A stretch of DNA of 44,063 nucleotides from Actinomadura sp. 7K507 (GCF_004348425.1 NZ_SMKK01000053.1:1-44063), one strand, 5' to 3'; shown: positions 1 through 9,315, counted from the stretch's first letter. Numbers and translations: made by a program. The notes: generated by a model from the sequence alone, not told the origin.

Positions 1-347
1 GAACCCCGCCCACCCGACGCGACAGTCGGGCCCGACGAATGACCCGCCGCTGAAAACGAAGAGGCGGTTGGGGCGCTCCGCGACCCAACCGCCCCGGTGA
101 AAGATCGAGGCTAATGCGTTCGATGCGCCCACGAAGCTCTTGTTCCGCCACCATCCGCCGTTTATACCACTAATGTTCCACCTGGGCTCTGGCGACGATG
201 GACGTGGCCGGCCCGTACGGGTCGCAGCGCTGGTCGTGTTTGCTGTGGCCGGGTCAAGGGACGGGCACGAGGCCGCCCGTCCATACGCAGGTCGCATCAC
301 CGCGTGACGATCACGCCGGGGCCGACGGGGTGCGAGTGTTCTTCAGT
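1..347. other. Non-coding left edge
   Basis: I see no supportable gene in these 347 bases. The short open frames here have no recognisable family, no convincing ribosome binding site, and overlap the end of the leftward RraA-like gene. The only clear structure is a hairpin at 63-93, listed separately. The base composition is like that of the neighbouring genes, and no insertion-sequence ends or tRNA-like folds were seen. Confidence 0.5.
63..93 (-). terminator. Hairpin, probable terminator for leftward transcripts
   Basis: A perfect 10-bp inverted repeat, GGCGGTTGGG at 63-72 and CCCAACCGCC at 84-93, flanks an 11-nt loop. Read leftward it is followed by a moderately T-rich stretch (TCTTCGTTTTC). 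It could end the RraA/VOC/DUF5996 operon, although it lies about 255 nt past the last stop codon. It could equally belong to a gene outside the window. Confidence 0.45.
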
Positions 348-1052
348 TCATGGTGGTACTGGGGCGGAACTTACAGGAGGTGTGGTTCCTTCACTCTTCT
401 CGGTTCGGATCTCTTCGGAGTCCCGGGCGTCCTCGGCCTCGACGGCGTGTGCTTCGGCCAGGACCCGGTCGATGCTGACGGCGGGGATCACGACTGCACC
501 GGCGGTGTCGGCGTAGATGTAGTCGCCGGGGGTGATCGTGACGCCGGCGATCTCGACGGCGGCGCCTGCCGCGTAGGGCATCACGGTGTCCCCACCCCAC
601 CGGGTCGCCTCGCCGCGGCACCAGGTGGAGAACCGGTAGTCGCGCAGTTGGGTGAAGTCGCGGAGTCGCCCGTCGGCGAGGACTCCCGCGATCTGCTGGT
701 GGTCGCCGCGGGAGAGCTTGGTGCCGCCTCCGAGGGATGCGTCGGGGTAGCCGCCGCTGGAGAGCACCAGCACTCGTCCCTGCGGCTGTGCGCCGACGGC
801 CTGGTAGAACAGCTCGGCGAATCCGGTCTCGGTCTGGGGTAGGTCGTCGCGGTACGGCATGTAGGCGAGGGTGGAGGCCGGCCCGAACAGTGGTCGAGCC
901 GGGTCGGGGCTGCTCAGCGCGAGGATGTGCGCCCGGTGGCCGTGGACCCTGCCCATCGCGTCCACCAGTGCCGCGCACCCCAGCTCGGCGGCCTGGGTGG
1001 CGCGGTCGCGCGTGTCGCCGGCGGCGCCGTCGCTCGTGTCGTCGTTGCTCAT
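348..1052 (-). CDS. RraA-like family protein
   Basis: This 234-residue protein belongs to the RraA / 4-hydroxy-4-methyl-2-oxoglutarate aldolase superfamily, which includes metal-dependent aldolases and the RNase E inhibitor RraA. Family hallmarks visible are an N-terminal segment LGCAALVDAMGR, a central glycine-rich loop around SSGGYPDASLGGGTK, the segment GVLADGRLRDF that matches the conserved Asp/Arg region, and a C-terminal GDYIYADTAGAVVIP like the GD-x-x-x-AD-x-x-G-V-V-V-IP signature. The ATG at 1052 is chosen because GGAAGG lies nine bases upstream; the same frame stays open further upstream to 1718 but runs antiparallel through the VOC gene. It is the last gene of a leftward three-gene group, 92 nt after the VOC gene. 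Aldolase versus regulatory function cannot be decided from sequence, and the substrate is unknown. Confidence 0.75.
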   Translation of the reverse strand: MSNDDTSDGAAGDTRDRATQAAELGCAALVDAMGRVHGHRAHILALSSPDPARPLFGPASTLAYMPYRDDLPQTETGFAELFYQAVGAQPQGRVLVLSSGGYPDASLGGGTKLSRGDHQQIAGVLADGRLRDFTQLRDYRFSTWCRGEATRWGGDTVMPYAAGAAVEIAGVTITPGDYIYADTAGAVVIPAVSIDRVLAEAHAVEAEDARDSEEIRTEKSEGTTPPVSSAPVPP

Positions 1053-1144
1053 CGGTCTCGGCCTTCCGTGGTGGCGGGTGGGTGGTGGGTTGCTCGGCGT
1101 CGTCGCGCCGGCCGGCCATGGGGGCAGGTAACGCCCGTGTGGGT

Positions 1145-1621
1145 CTACTGTCCGGAGTCGGCCGGCGGGTCGGCGAAGACTCCTTCGAGCATGCCGGTGG
1201 CCTGGCCGATCTCGATCAGGTAGCCGTCGGGGTCGCGCAGGTAGCAGCGGAGCTCGGCCTTTCGGTCCAGGGGCTCGGTGAGGAACTCGGCGCCCTTGGC
1301 GGTGGCCTGGGCGTAGAAGGCCCCGATGTCGGCGACGCGGACGTTGAGGAAGCTGGACACGGTGTCGCCGGGCTGCGGGGCGGCTGGGGCGGCCAGGCTG
1401 ATGTCCGGCTTGTCCGGGGTGGGTCCGCCGCCGGGGTTCATGATGATCCAGCTGTTGGCGATCTTCACGATCCCCGGGTTCTCGTCCAGCACCACCTCGC
1501 CGCCGAAGATGTCGGCGTAGAAGTCCCGGGAGGTGGCGACGTCGCGGACGGTGAGGAAGTGGGTGAGGATCAGCCCCTCGACGGGGGCGGGCAGGTTGTC
1601 GTAGGTCGCTGGGGTGGCCAT
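1145..1621 (-). CDS. VOC-fold (glyoxalase/bleomycin-resistance-like) protein
   Basis: This 158-residue single-domain protein has the vicinal oxygen chelate fold: a first beta-alpha-beta unit (LTHFLTVRDVATSRDFYADIF) and a C-terminal unit (LNVRVADIGAFYAQA ... RCYLRDPDGYLIEIGQ). The histidine in THFLTV and the glutamate in YLIEIG sit where VOC enzymes bind their metal. VOC members act as dioxygenases, lyases, epimerases or drug-binding proteins; nothing here identifies the substrate. Three possible starts lie close together; the ATG at 1621 is preferred because AAAGGAG is then seven bases upstream, while the ATG at 1627 would abut it. It sits 69 nt downstream of the DUF5996 gene and upstream of the RraA-like gene, so the three are probably co-transcribed. 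Confidence 0.8.
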   Translation of the reverse strand: MATPATYDNLPAPVEGLILTHFLTVRDVATSRDFYADIFGGEVVLDENPGIVKIANSWIIMNPGGGPTPDKPDISLAAPAAPQPGDTVSSFLNVRVADIGAFYAQATAKGAEFLTEPLDRKAELRCYLRDPDGYLIEIGQATGMLEGVFADPPADSGQ

Positions 1622-1690
1622 CAGCATGCTCCTTTGCTCGGTGTCGTTGGACCTTTGGTCGTGCCGGGACTCCCATATCGAGCGGATGGG

Positions 1691-2644
1691 TCAGTGTTGC
1701 CGCTGCCGGTCCTGCCACCGGGCGGGGTCGTCATCGAGACTCGCCCGGTCCCAGTTGGCGCGCTCGGCGGCGGCCTCGTAGGTGCTGTGCAGGAACTCCA
1801 GCAGCGCCCGGTCGGGGTCCTCGGCGGTGCGCACCGCTTCGTAGGGCAGCAGGAACTGGCCGTTCGCGGTGCTGTAGTAGGCCGCCTCGGGCCCGACCCG
1901 GTACTCGGCGAACCCGTCGGGTTCGGGGTAGGCGTAGGCGTAGAAGGCGCCCTCCTCTCCTCCACCGGGCCAGAAGCCGCAGCTGCTCAGCTCACGTGAG
2001 TAGCCCTCCACCATCACCCAGTCCCCGCAGTTGGGGGCTCCGCCGGGATGCTCGGGCGCCGGCCGCCCGGAGAACCGGGTGCAGGCCAGGTCCATCGCGC
2101 CCCAGAAGAAGTGCACGGGGCTGACCTTCCCGACGAAATGGGATCGGAACTCGCCGAACACCCGGTGGGCCTGGACCAACTGACCCCAGAACAGGCGCGC
2201 GGCCTCGGGGTCGTAGGAGGTGTGCTCGGTGTCCTCGGCGAACGGGATCGCCGGGTCGACCTCGTTGGGACGGTCCTGGATCTCGACCTGGATGCCCAGC
2301 CGGCTCAGCGCCGCCAGAGTCTCCCGGTGGAACTGGGCCACCGGCTTCGGCTCGAGCCGGACGGTCTCGGCGCCTCCGTCGCTCCTGCGGACGGCCAGCC
2401 GGTGGCCGACGAAGTCGAACTCGATCTCGAAGAGGCCGTTGCCGTCGGGGATGCTGCCGGTGGTCAGGCCCCGCGGGGTGACGTACAGGGTGACCTGCCA
2501 CCAATGGTTGACCAGCGGTGCTCGCGACAGCCGGATCTTGCCGACGATCTGGGTCCACATGTGCAGGGTGTCGCGGGTCTCGGTCCAGTCGTCGACCCGC
2601 AGCCGGGGCCACCCCCGTCCGGTCGCGGTGAGTTCCCTCGTCAT
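1691..2644 (-). CDS. DUF5996 family protein
   Basis: This 317-residue protein matches the DUF5996 family as I know it: an N-terminal block WPRLRVDDWTETRDTLHMW, then TQIVGKIRLSRAPLVNHWW and VTLYVTPRGLTTGSIP, and a C-terminal block with SSCGFWPGGGEEGAFYAYAY. It has no signal peptide and no membrane segment. No biochemical role is established for the family. Conserved Trp, His and Tyr residues suggest a small-molecule or metal site, which is inference. The ATG at 2644 has a strong AGGAGG seven bases upstream. It is the first gene of the leftward group with the VOC and RraA-like genes; its promoter should lie in 2645-2780. Confidence 0.75.
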   Translation of the reverse strand: MTRELTATGRGWPRLRVDDWTETRDTLHMWTQIVGKIRLSRAPLVNHWWQVTLYVTPRGLTTGSIPDGNGLFEIEFDFVGHRLAVRRSDGGAETVRLEPKPVAQFHRETLAALSRLGIQVEIQDRPNEVDPAIPFAEDTEHTSYDPEAARLFWGQLVQAHRVFGEFRSHFVGKVSPVHFFWGAMDLACTRFSGRPAPEHPGGAPNCGDWVMVEGYSRELSSCGFWPGGGEEGAFYAYAYPEPDGFAEYRVGPEAAYYSTANGQFLLPYEAVRTAEDPDRALLEFLHSTYEAAAERANWDRASLDDDPARWQDRQRQH

Positions 2645-2856
2645 GCTCGCACCTCCTGGTCGGCGGTTCGTCTCAGTGGTGATGCTGCTGCGCAGGGCGG
2701 ACGCTTCGCGTCGGTGAACGTCCCTGATGCCGACAGACCGGGGGTGGTTTAGGTAGGTGGGACCGATCGGATGGTCAGCCGGCTTGCGGGGACCCGTTGC
2801 CCGGCGGCGACGGCGACCCGGGGTCCTCGACCATGCCTGCCGCGTGTCGACGGCCT

Positions 2857-3821
2857 TCAGGTGAGCCGCAGGTCCTTCAGCTGTCGACGCGAGGTGATGT
2901 CGAGCTTGCGGAAGATGCTGCGCAGGTGGGCCTCGACCGTGCGGGGACTGAGGAACAGCCGCGCGGCCACTTCGCGTGAGGTCGCCCCGGTGACCACCAG
3001 CCGCGCGATCTGCAGCTCATGCGGAGTGAGGGCGTCGGTGGGCTGGGCGGTGCGTTTGCGCGGGTGCCCGCCGGTGGCGCGCAGCTCACGGGCGGCGCGG
3101 GCGGCGAACGCCTCCGCCCCCATGTTCACCAGGAGCTCATGCGCGATGCGGAGCTGCTCGCGGGCGTCCTGGCGCCGGCGTTCCCGGCGCAGCCACTCGC
3201 CGTAGACGAGGTGGGTGCGGGCGAGATGGCCGACCATCGTGCTTGCGCCGAGTTGTCCGACCCCCTCGAGATAGTGCTCCTCGGCGGCGGGACCCGCCGT
3301 GATCAGGGCTCGCGAGCGGGCCGCGAGGCCCTCCGAGCGGCGCCGGAAGCCGTCCTCGACGCGGCGCGGCACGCTCAGGGCGTCCGGCAGCTCGAAGCCG
3401 CCGGCCAGACGCATGGGCGGAGCGCTCCGAGGCAGTTCCAACAGCGCGAGCGGGTTGCCGCGCGCCTCGGCGACGACCCGGTCGCGCACACCGTCATCGA
3501 GCGGTGCCGGGACCGCGGCGGCCAGCAGCGCCCGCGCAGCGCTCTCAGTCAGCCCGCTCAGCCGGAGCTCGGGCAATCCGGCGAACGAGCGGGATCCGGC
3601 GCAGCACCGGCCTCCTGCCCGAACGCCACCCGCAGGGCGGTCTGCTGGGGCCCGGGCAATGCGTCCAGCCGTTCCAGGAGTGGCGTGCTCAACTGGTGGA
3701 GGGCTCCGAACACCACCTGTTCCTCTCCAGCCCGGCGCACGAGGACTGCGTCATCGTCGCCGACACGCACAAACTCGGCCAGGCCCGGCCCAGTGCTGAG
3801 CGGACCCACCGGGCACGACAT
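2857..3821 (-). pseudogene. Remnant of a LAL-type LuxR transcriptional regulator
   Basis: Two leftward reading-frame pieces carry ordered parts of one large ATP-binding LuxR (LAL) regulator, a family usually near 900 residues. The upstream piece (about 3821-3600) has EQVVFGALHQLSTPLLERLD and LPGPQQTALRVAFG, normally found about 80 residues after the Walker A motif, but no Walker A is present. The downstream piece (to 2857) resumes out of frame at FAGLPELRLSGL, continues through EARGNPLALLELPR, then jumps at AGPAAEEHYLEG to the last quarter of the protein, ending in an intact LuxR helix-turn-helix (LTPHELQIARLVVTGATSREVA ... SPRTVEAHLRSIFRKL). At least three deletions and one frame change are implied. 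The 239-codon downstream frame could start only at TTG (3576) inside a conserved motif, so it is unlikely to be a genuine start. An expressed stand-alone HTH fragment is not excluded. Confidence 0.75.
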
Positions 3822-3937
3822 CAGGGATTTCCACCGACGCGAGGGCGCCCGGTCATGCCCGAGCCTGATGCTAGCGCGGCGAGACCGGCGCCGACCGGCC
3901 CGCCAAGCCTCCCCGGTCGGCCGCAGGGACCGGATGA

Positions 3938-4872
<935 letters not shown>

Positions 4873-5099
4873 TCGGCACCGGCCTGCCCGGGGCACCTGA
4901 AGCCCGTGAACGGAAAGGCATGGCACTGACCGGGGCGTGTCCCCCCCGGCCCGCGACCGGGATCGTACGCTGGTGGCGTCAGGCTCGGTTACTACTTCCG
5001 GCCGCCGACGCGGAGCGGACCGAGCGCGTGATCCCGGACGGCACGTTCGTGCCGGTGGAGCCGGACGTCTTCGATGACGACGAGCCCTGGAGCCGCGGG

Positions 5100-6125
5100 T
5101 CAGCCGTAGCGGCTGAGGTCGTGGAAGAAGCCCGGGACGGTGTGGAGGGTGCCGGAGGCGGTGACCTCGTTGTAGACGTAGCGGGCGACGGCCAGGTCCA
5201 GGACGCCCAGGCCGAAGGGGGAGAAGACGACCGGCTTGTCGGCGGGCGGGGTGGTCTTGCCGGTGAGGACGTCGTACAGGGTGCCGTCGACGAAGTCGCG
5301 GTTGCCGACCTGCTGCTCGGCCAGGTGGGGGGACGTGTTGGCCTTCATGCAGTGCTCGACGTCGTCCACGATGTTGCAGGACGAGAGGATGATCTCGGGG
5401 GACAGGTCGCGCAGCGAGATGTGCAGCACGAGCGGGTTGTGCGTGAACCAGGCCGGGTCGGTGACGTGGGGCTCCCCGGCGACCGTCGCGAAGACGACCA
5501 GGTCGGACGAGCGGATCAGGGACTCGGCCGACTCGTGGATCGTGATCTCGCCCTTCTCCGAGCGTTCCAGGTAGCCCTTGAAGCCTTCGGCGTGCTCCGG
5601 CGACAGGTCGTGGATGCCCAGGGAGTCGAACGTGAAGCCGTTGCCCGCCAGGTAGGTGTGGATGTAGCGGGCGATGATGCCGACGCCGATGAAGCCGACG
5701 CGGCGGGGGCGGTCGCCGCGCTTGTCGGCGAGGGTGGCGGCGGCGAGGGCGGCGGACGCGGCGGTGCGGGCGGCGCTGATGATGGAGCTTTCCAGGCACG
5801 CGAACGGGTAGCCGGTCTCGGCGTCGTTGAGGATGAGGACGGCGGACGCGCGGGGGATGCCGTTCGCGACGTTGCCGGGGAAGCTGGAGATCCACTTGAT
5901 GCCGTGGACGCCGACGTCGCCCTTGACGGAGGCCGGCAGGGCGATGATCCGGTCGGACGGGCGGTCGGGGAAGCGCAGGAAGTAGGAGTCGGGATTGATG
6001 GTCTGCCCCTCGCCGTGCAGCCGGTAGGCGGCCTCGACCATCCGGGTGACCTGCTCCTCCCGCCCGGTGACCGCGTCGTGGATCTGGGCGCCGGAGATCA
6101 CGGCGAATGAGGGGGCCTGCGTCAT
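5100..6125 (-). CDS. sbnB: SbnB: N-(2-amino-2-carboxyethyl)-L-glutamate dehydrogenase
   Basis: SbnB belongs to the ornithine cyclodeaminase / mu-crystallin family. In staphyloferrin B biosynthesis it oxidatively cleaves N-(1-amino-1-carboxyl-2-ethyl)-glutamate with NAD to release L-2,3-diaminopropionate and 2-oxoglutarate. The 341-residue length is normal. Visible features are the N-terminal substrate region (YRLHGEGQTINPDSYFLRFP, AEthen GIKWISSFPGNV), the Rossmann nucleotide loop VGFIGVGIIARYIHTYLAG, and the C-terminal block VVFSPFGLGVLDLAVARYVY. The ATG at 6125 starts 42 nt after the stop of sbnA, so the two form one leftward operon. Its role here is inferred to be Dap supply for the adjacent NRPS. 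Key residues look intact. Confidence 0.9.
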   Translation of the reverse strand: MTQAPSFAVISGAQIHDAVTGREEQVTRMVEAAYRLHGEGQTINPDSYFLRFPDRPSDRIIALPASVKGDVGVHGIKWISSFPGNVANGIPRASAVLILNDAETGYPFACLESSIISAARTAASAALAAATLADKRGDRPRRVGFIGVGIIARYIHTYLAGNGFTFDSLGIHDLSPEHAEGFKGYLERSEKGEITIHESAESLIRSSDLVVFATVAGEPHVTDPAWFTHNPLVLHISLRDLSPEIILSSCNIVDDVEHCMKANTSPHLAEQQVGNRDFVDGTLYDVLTGKTTPPADKPVVFSPFGLGVLDLAVARYVYNEVTASGTLHTVPGFFHDLSRYG

Positions 6126-6167
6126 CGAAACCGCTCCGTGTTCGTCTGTCCGTGTCCGTCTGGGTGA

Positions 6168-7136
6168 TCAGGCGTCGAGGATATCCGGCAGTTCTTCGCC
6201 GAAGTGCTCGCGGAGCCAGCCGTCCTCGTAGATGGAGTCCAGGTAGCGCTCGCCGAAATCGGGGGCGATGGCCACCGCGACCGGGTCCTCGCCGGGGTAC
6301 TTGGCCTCCAGCCAGCGGGACGCGCCGGACACGACGGTGCCGGTGGAGCCGCCGAACAGGAACCCGCGCGACGACAGCGCGCGGACGGTCCGGATCGTGT
6401 CGGGCTCGGGGACGTGGATCACGTCGTCGATGAGCGACTCGTCCACCAGGGAGGGCTTGCTGCTGGTGCCGAGGCCGGGCACCATGCGGCGTTCGGGGAT
6501 GCCGCCGAAGGTGACGGACCCGACGGCGTCGACGGCGACGATCGTGACGGGGCGGTTCCGCTCGCGGAAGTAGCGGGCGCAGCCCATCAGGGTCCCGGTC
6601 GTGCCCGCGCCGACGAAGAGAACCTCCAGGTCGGGGAACTGCCGGTCGATGGATGGAGCGGTCCCGCGGTAGTGGGCCAGCCAGTTGTTGCGGTTGGCGT
6701 ACTGGTTGAGCCACACGTACTCGCGGCCGGACTCGCACAGTTCGCGGACGTAGGCGATCCGGCCGCCGAGGTAGCCGCCGTTGTCGTCCCGGTCGGACAC
6801 GACCCGGACCTCGGCGCCGAGCGCCCGCATGACCCGCATGGACGCGGGGTTGCAGCGCGGGTCGGTGACGCACACGAACTTCAGTCCCCGGCTCGCCGCG
6901 ATGAGGCTGAGCGCGATGCCGAGGTTGCCGGACGAGGACTCGACGATGATCGAGTTCTCGGTGAGCGCGCCCTCGGCCTCGGCCGCCTCCACCATCGCGG
7001 CGGCGGCCTTCAATTTGACCGAACCCGCGAAATTGAATCCTTCGCATTTGAGATACAGTGGACGATCGATGACGTGCCGCAGATCGACGTAAAGGTCGTC
7101 GACATTGAATTCCTGCGGCGAGGTGATTATCGGCAC
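6168..7136 (-). CDS. sbnA: SbnA: N-(2-amino-2-carboxyethyl)-L-glutamate synthase (PLP)
   Basis: SbnA is a fold-type II, cysteine-synthase-like PLP enzyme that condenses O-phospho-L-serine with L-glutamate, giving the substrate of SbnB. The protein shows the PLP lysine segment GFNFAGSVKLKAA, the ESSSGNLGIAL substrate loop, the phosphate-binding GAGTTGTLMG, and the C-terminal GGSTGTVVSG. I chose the GTG at 7136 (322 residues, MPIITSPQEFNVDDLYVDLR) because GAAGG stands seven bases upstream and the family usually begins there. An ATG at 7208 would add 24 residues but lacks a ribosome binding site. First gene of the sbnA-sbnB operon, divergent from the stand-alone adenylation gene across about 230 bp. 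Confidence 0.88.
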   Translation of the reverse strand: MPIITSPQEFNVDDLYVDLRHVIDRPLYLKCEGFNFAGSVKLKAAAAMVEAAEAEGALTENSIIVESSSGNLGIALSLIAASRGLKFVCVTDPRCNPASMRVMRALGAEVRVVSDRDDNGGYLGGRIAYVRELCESGREYVWLNQYANRNNWLAHYRGTAPSIDRQFPDLEVLFVGAGTTGTLMGCARYFRERNRPVTIVAVDAVGSVTFGGIPERRMVPGLGTSSKPSLVDESLIDDVIHVPEPDTIRTVRALSSRGFLFGGSTGTVVSGASRWLEAKYPGEDPVAVAIAPDFGERYLDSIYEDGWLREHFGEELPDILDA

Positions 7137-7369
7137 ACTGTCACCTTCAAATGAAGAAACAATTCCCTCATCTTCCCCGAGCTTCGCCGCGGGCTCGCGC
7201 CTGTCCATGGCGAAGCATCACGGTACCGGCGTGCATCTTCTCCACGCAACCCCCCACTTACCGACGGGTAGCGATGAATGCGAGATGCTTCCGGCATACC
7301 ACGGATAAGCTATGGCCCCCGCTTGTTTTTTGATGACGGTGGAGAAGTTCTACATCACGGAGAGTAATG
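7137..7369. promoter_or_regulatory. Divergent promoter region, sbnA / adenylation protein
   Basis: This 233-bp gap separates the leftward Dap-synthesis operon from the rightward adenylation gene and is noticeably richer in A and T than its surroundings, with T tracts near 7324-7331. Both promoters must lie here or within it. I found no perfect -35/-10 pair and no IdeR/DmdR-type iron box by eye. GGAGAG at 7359-7364 is the ribosome binding site of the rightward gene. Confidence 0.5.
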
Positions 7370-8866
7370 ATGAATGCTCGCGGACCCGCCGTGGACCGGC
7401 TGCTCCCCCTGGCCGGGCTGCCCGCCCTCGACGTGTCCGCGGCGCAGGCGAGGCGGGCCCGGGAGCTGACCGTCCGGCACGGCATGGTCCGCGAGGAGAG
7501 CGTGGATCTCGCCGACTCCGTGATCGCTCGGGTGGAGCGGTTCGCGGCCGAGCGGGACCGGCCCGCCGTCACCGACGGGGCGCGCGTGCTCTCCTACGCC
7601 GAGCTGGCCGGGGAGGCGCGCCGGCTGGCGGCGCTGCTGGAGGGCGAGGGCGTCGCGCCGGGCACGGTCGTCGGCGTCGGGGGGCCGCGCAGCGCGACCG
7701 TCATCGCCGCGTTCCTCGCGATCGAGCTGATCGGAGCGCTGTACGTGCCCGCCGACGAGACGTGGCCCGCCGGGCGCGTCCGCGACGTCCTCGACCAGGC
7801 GGGGGCCTCCGTGCTGGTCATGGCGGACGACGCGGGCGCGCTGGCGGAGGGCGCGGCGGCCGCCGGCTGCCGGGTGGTGCGGGCCGCCGCGGCGGACGGC
7901 CTTGGACCGTGGGCGGGCGAACCCCGCCTGGACACTCTCGACCAGCCCCGGTACGTGCTGTTCACCTCGGGTTCGACGGGCCGCCCCAAGGGCGCGGTCG
8001 TCGAGCACCAGGGCATGGTCAACCACCTCTGGGCCAAGATCCTCGACATGGGGCTGACCGGCGCGGACGTCGTGGCGTTCACGGCCCCGCTCGGTTTCGA
8101 CATCTCGATCTGGCAGATGCTGTGCCCGCTGCTGCTCGGCGGCAGGGTGGACGTCATCGGCGACGAGGTCGGGCACGATCCGGTCGCGTTCGCGCAGGCC
8201 GTGGACGAGCAGGGCATCACGATCGTCGAACTCGTCCCGACCATGGTCAGGCATCTCCTGGACGACCTTGTCCCAGGGAGCCTGCGGGGTCTGCGCTGGA
8301 TGATCGCGACGGGCGAGGAGCTGCCCGCCGAGCTGTCGCGGCGCTGGCTGGACGCGATGCCGCACGCCCGCCTCCTCAACGCCTACGGCCCGACCGAGTG
8401 CTCCGACGACGTCACCCACCACACCGTGACGGCGGGCGACCTGGACCTTCTCCGCCTGCCGATCGGTACCCCGGTCGTCAACACGCGCCTGTACGTGCTG
8501 CGGGAGGAGGACGACGGCACCTGGACCGCCTGCGACGCCGGCGAGACCGGTGAGCTGTTCGTCGGCGGAGTGGTCGTCGGGCGCGGCTACCTGGGCAACG
8601 ACGAGCGGACCCGCGAGGCGTTCTACCGCGACCCGTTCGGCGACTCCCCGACGGGCCGCCTCTACCGGACGGGCGACGCGGTGCGGCTGCTGCCGGCGGG
8701 CGCGGGCGGCGAGGACCGTCCCACCCTGCAGTACCTGGGGCGCGTCGACCGGCAGGTCAAGATCGCCGGGGTGCGGATGGAGCTGGGCGAGATCGAGGCG
8801 GTGCTGCAGCGGCACCCGTCGGTGGGAGCCGCCGCGGTCGTCGTGCACGAGTATCCGACCGGCTGA
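7370..8866 (+). CDS. Stand-alone adenylation-domain core lacking motifs A9-A10
   Basis: This 498-residue protein is the large N-terminal part of an NRPS adenylation domain, which forms aminoacyl-AMP and loads a carrier protein. Motifs visible are A3 [11 protein letters not shown] (198-208), A4 around FDISIW (D244), A5 NAYGPTE (337-343), A7 YRTGD (432-436) and A8 GRVDRQVKIAGVRMELGEIE (457-476). It stops 22 residues later at VVHEYPTG. The C-terminal subdomain with A9 and the A10 lysine is absent, and the DNA after the stop does not encode it in any frame. The missing part is found alone in module 2 of the next gene, so the two probably form one split A domain. Hand-aligned pocket residues are D-I-W-E-I-T-A-D-D; the acidic E/D/D would suit a diamino acid, and sbnA/sbnB next door point to Dap. 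The ATG at 7370 is preferred over 7367 on spacing to GGAG. Confidence 0.9.
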   Translation: MNARGPAVDRLLPLAGLPALDVSAAQARRARELTVRHGMVREESVDLADSVIARVERFAAERDRPAVTDGARVLSYAELAGEARRLAALLEGEGVAPGTVVGVGGPRSATVIAAFLAIELIGALYVPADETWPAGRVRDVLDQAGASVLVMADDAGALAEGAAAAGCRVVRAAAADGLGPWAGEPRLDTLDQPRYVLFTSGSTGRPKGAVVEHQGMVNHLWAKILDMGLTGADVVAFTAPLGFDISIWQMLCPLLLGGRVDVIGDEVGHDPVAFAQAVDEQGITIVELVPTMVRHLLDDLVPGSLRGLRWMIATGEELPAELSRRWLDAMPHARLLNAYGPTECSDDVTHHTVTAGDLDLLRLPIGTPVVNTRLYVLREEDDGTWTACDAGETGELFVGGVVVGRGYLGNDERTREAFYRDPFGDSPTGRLYRTGDAVRLLPAGAGGEDRPTLQYLGRVDRQVKIAGVRMELGEIEAVLQRHPSVGAAAVVVHEYPTG

Positions 8867-9315
8867 ATGTCACGCACCGTAATCGGCTTGGGTCGAATGT
8901 GTTGTGAACCTTTGTCAACCGGCGAGCGTCACCGGGCATGAACGGCGGGTCGCCCGCAGGCGACTTTGTCACTCCTGTTAGCAATGGGTCTGGTCAAGTT
9001 CTGCTTTTGAGGGGATTGCGAGGCATGTGACAGGCTGGTTGACTGTGGCTCCGCTACTCCTGAGTAGTACATGGGTCCAGGGCGGTCCGGGACGAGGGCG
9101 GAACGTGGCGGCGCTCTGTATTGACCGGACCACAGGGCGTTGGCTCCCGGGTGGACGCGGGGCGATCGCGTTCCCGGCAGGGACTCGGGGTGAAAGGGGA
9201 CGGGGAACAGCCCGATTTCTGTGGTCATTCTCTTTGATTTTCTGCCCGACGGCGCCGGGCCGGTGCCGATGGCGGGCGTAAAACAAACCCCCTTCGACCG
9301 GGAAAGTGCCGCTTG
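8867..9315. other. 449-bp intergenic region before the first NRPS gene
   Basis: No protein-coding gene is supported here. No A9/A10-like sequence follows the adenylation core in any frame. TTGACT at 9039-9044 is a good -35-like hexamer, and a palindrome overlaps the likely -10 area (9054-9067). GGGAAAG just before the ATG at 9316 is the probable ribosome binding site. A small stem GCGGG/CCCGC at 9,  positions 8945-8957, followed by a T-containing stretch, might terminate the adenylation transcript, but it is weak. The region therefore probably holds a separate promoter for the NRPS operon. Confidence 0.45.
9054..9067. promoter_or_regulatory. Palindrome overlapping a candidate NRPS promoter
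   Basis: CTACTC and GAGTAG form a perfect 6-bp inverted repeat around CT. It lies 10 nt downstream of TTGACT (9039-9044) and overlaps the positions where a -10 hexamer would fall. That placement would suit a repressor operator, but no cognate regulator is encoded in the cluster and the match could be chance. Confidence 0.3.

Noticed and set aside
348..1718. A 456-codon leftward frame that would extend the RraA-like protein
   Set aside because: The added N-terminal part lies over the VOC gene in another frame, is Arg/Pro-rich, and the ATG at 1052 has its own good ribosome binding site.
4873..5099. Possible small gene with an acidic tail (VPVEPDVFDDDEPW) before sbnB
   Set aside because: The frame runs on antisense through sbnB, has no clear ribosome binding site and no recognised family.
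8840..8960. A frameshift error causing the early end of the stand-alone A domain
   Set aside because: None of the three forward frames after the stop encodes an A9 or A10 motif, and the missing part is present in module 2 of the NRPS.
7137..9315. Iron-box (IdeR/DmdR) operator, expected because SbnA/SbnB are known from a siderophore
   Set aside because: No sequence resembling TTAGG-x-TAG-x-CT-x-ACCTAA was found by eye, and no siderophore transporter is present, so a siderophore assignment is not supported.
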